A stretch of 38,526 nt of DNA, from positions 1 to 38,526 of the forward strand of contig CAITLJ010000036.1 of assembly GCA_903893215.1 (NCBI GenBank), in the 5' to 3' direction. Of the stretch, positions 38,267-38,526 are shown one piece after another (the stretch's first letter is position 1; each line of letters begins with the position of its first letter). The stretch comes from an uncultured Ferrovum sp. (GTDB taxonomy: Bacteria > Pseudomonadota > Gammaproteobacteria > Burkholderiales > Ferrovaceae). The notes below the pieces were generated by a model. It did no database searches. It saw only the letters and a list, made by a program, of their open reading frames with translations, and was not told the origin of the DNA. The translations under genes were made by a program, and so were the position numbers.

Positions 38267-38526
38267 GACCCGTGCCCGACCGGCACTGCCCCTGTTGCCT
38301 CGCGCGCGGGGCTTCACCCTGATCGAGCTGATGGTGGTGCTGGCCATCATCGCCACCCTGCTGGCGATTGCGGTGCCGCGCTATTTTGCCAGCCTGGAGA
38401 AATCGCGCGAAACGGTGCTGCGCGCCGACCTGACGCAACTGCGCGACAGCATCGACAAATACTATGGCGATCTTGGCCGCTATCCCGACGCACTCGACGA
38501 TCTGGTCACCAAGCACTACCTGCGCG
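38256..38526 (+). CDS. Second pseudopilin after the secretin (3' end beyond window)
   Basis: A GTG at 38256, with GGAAGG (38243-38248) 7 nt upstream, opens a prepilin frame running off the window after 90 codons. The leader NGKTRARPALPLLPRARG is basic; the mature part starts FTLIELMVVLAIIATLLAIA, with Glu5, and continues RADLTQLRDSIDKYYGDLGRYPDALDDLV, as in the previous gene's family but without a Gly-rich insert in the visible part. It overlaps the preceding gene by 11 bases, so the operon continues to the right. Confidence 0.88.
   Translation, partial: MNGKTRARPALPLLPRARGFTLIELMVVLAIIATLLAIAVPRYFASLEKSRETVLRADLTQLRDSIDKYYGDLGRYPDALDDLVTKHYLR

Overview
The window looks like chromosomal DNA of a GC-rich betaproteobacterium. 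A Neisseriales-like or neighbouring lineage is plausible, but no rRNA is present to fix it. It carries about 35 protein genes and one tRNA gene, densely packed, with no phage, IS element or CRISPR array seen. Left part (1-17000): the backbone clpA-clpS / csp / icd / rluE-type / mnmA / purB resembles the clpA-clpS-cspD-icd-(rluE)-mnmA-purB neighbourhood known from Pseudomonas. Three blocks sit inside it: a thiosulfate-oxidation set soxZ-soxA-soxX-soxB lacking soxY, a glyoxylate-shunt block (rraA, aceA, aceB) beside icd, and a tandem pair of tiny secreted Lys/His/Ala-rich proteins resembling acid-shock protein Asr. Middle part (17000-25600): a 46-codon membrane peptide and an MCP-type chemoreceptor form a probable two-gene unit. 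Convergent to them runs a minus-strand chain queA-tgt-yajC-secD-secF-dedA, covering queuosine biosynthesis of tRNA and the Sec translocon accessory complex. QueA has an Ala-rich internal insertion whose DNA contains a 77-bp segment bounded by 9-bp inverted repeats. A tRNA-Leu(CAA) gene follows. 25900-27500 is a minus-strand arsenic unit arsR-arsC-aqpS in which an aquaporin-like channel is the only transporter. Right part (27900-38526): an OmpA-type porin and a lytic transglycosylase precede a tightly overlapping operon for a type II secretion or type IV pilus-like machine. It comprises major pseudopilin, inner-membrane platform, ATPase, PilM/GspL-like, PilN-like and PilO-like proteins, a lipoprotein secretin ending in a cohesin-like domain, a pseudopilin with an 80-residue Gly-rich insert, and a further pseudopilin cut by the window edge. 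This hybrid operon is the best candidate for a little-described system. Functional picture: an aerobic, probably free-living cell able to use acetate or fatty acids through the glyoxylate shunt, perhaps oxidise reduced sulfur, resist arsenate, and secrete or display proteins through a dedicated envelope machine.
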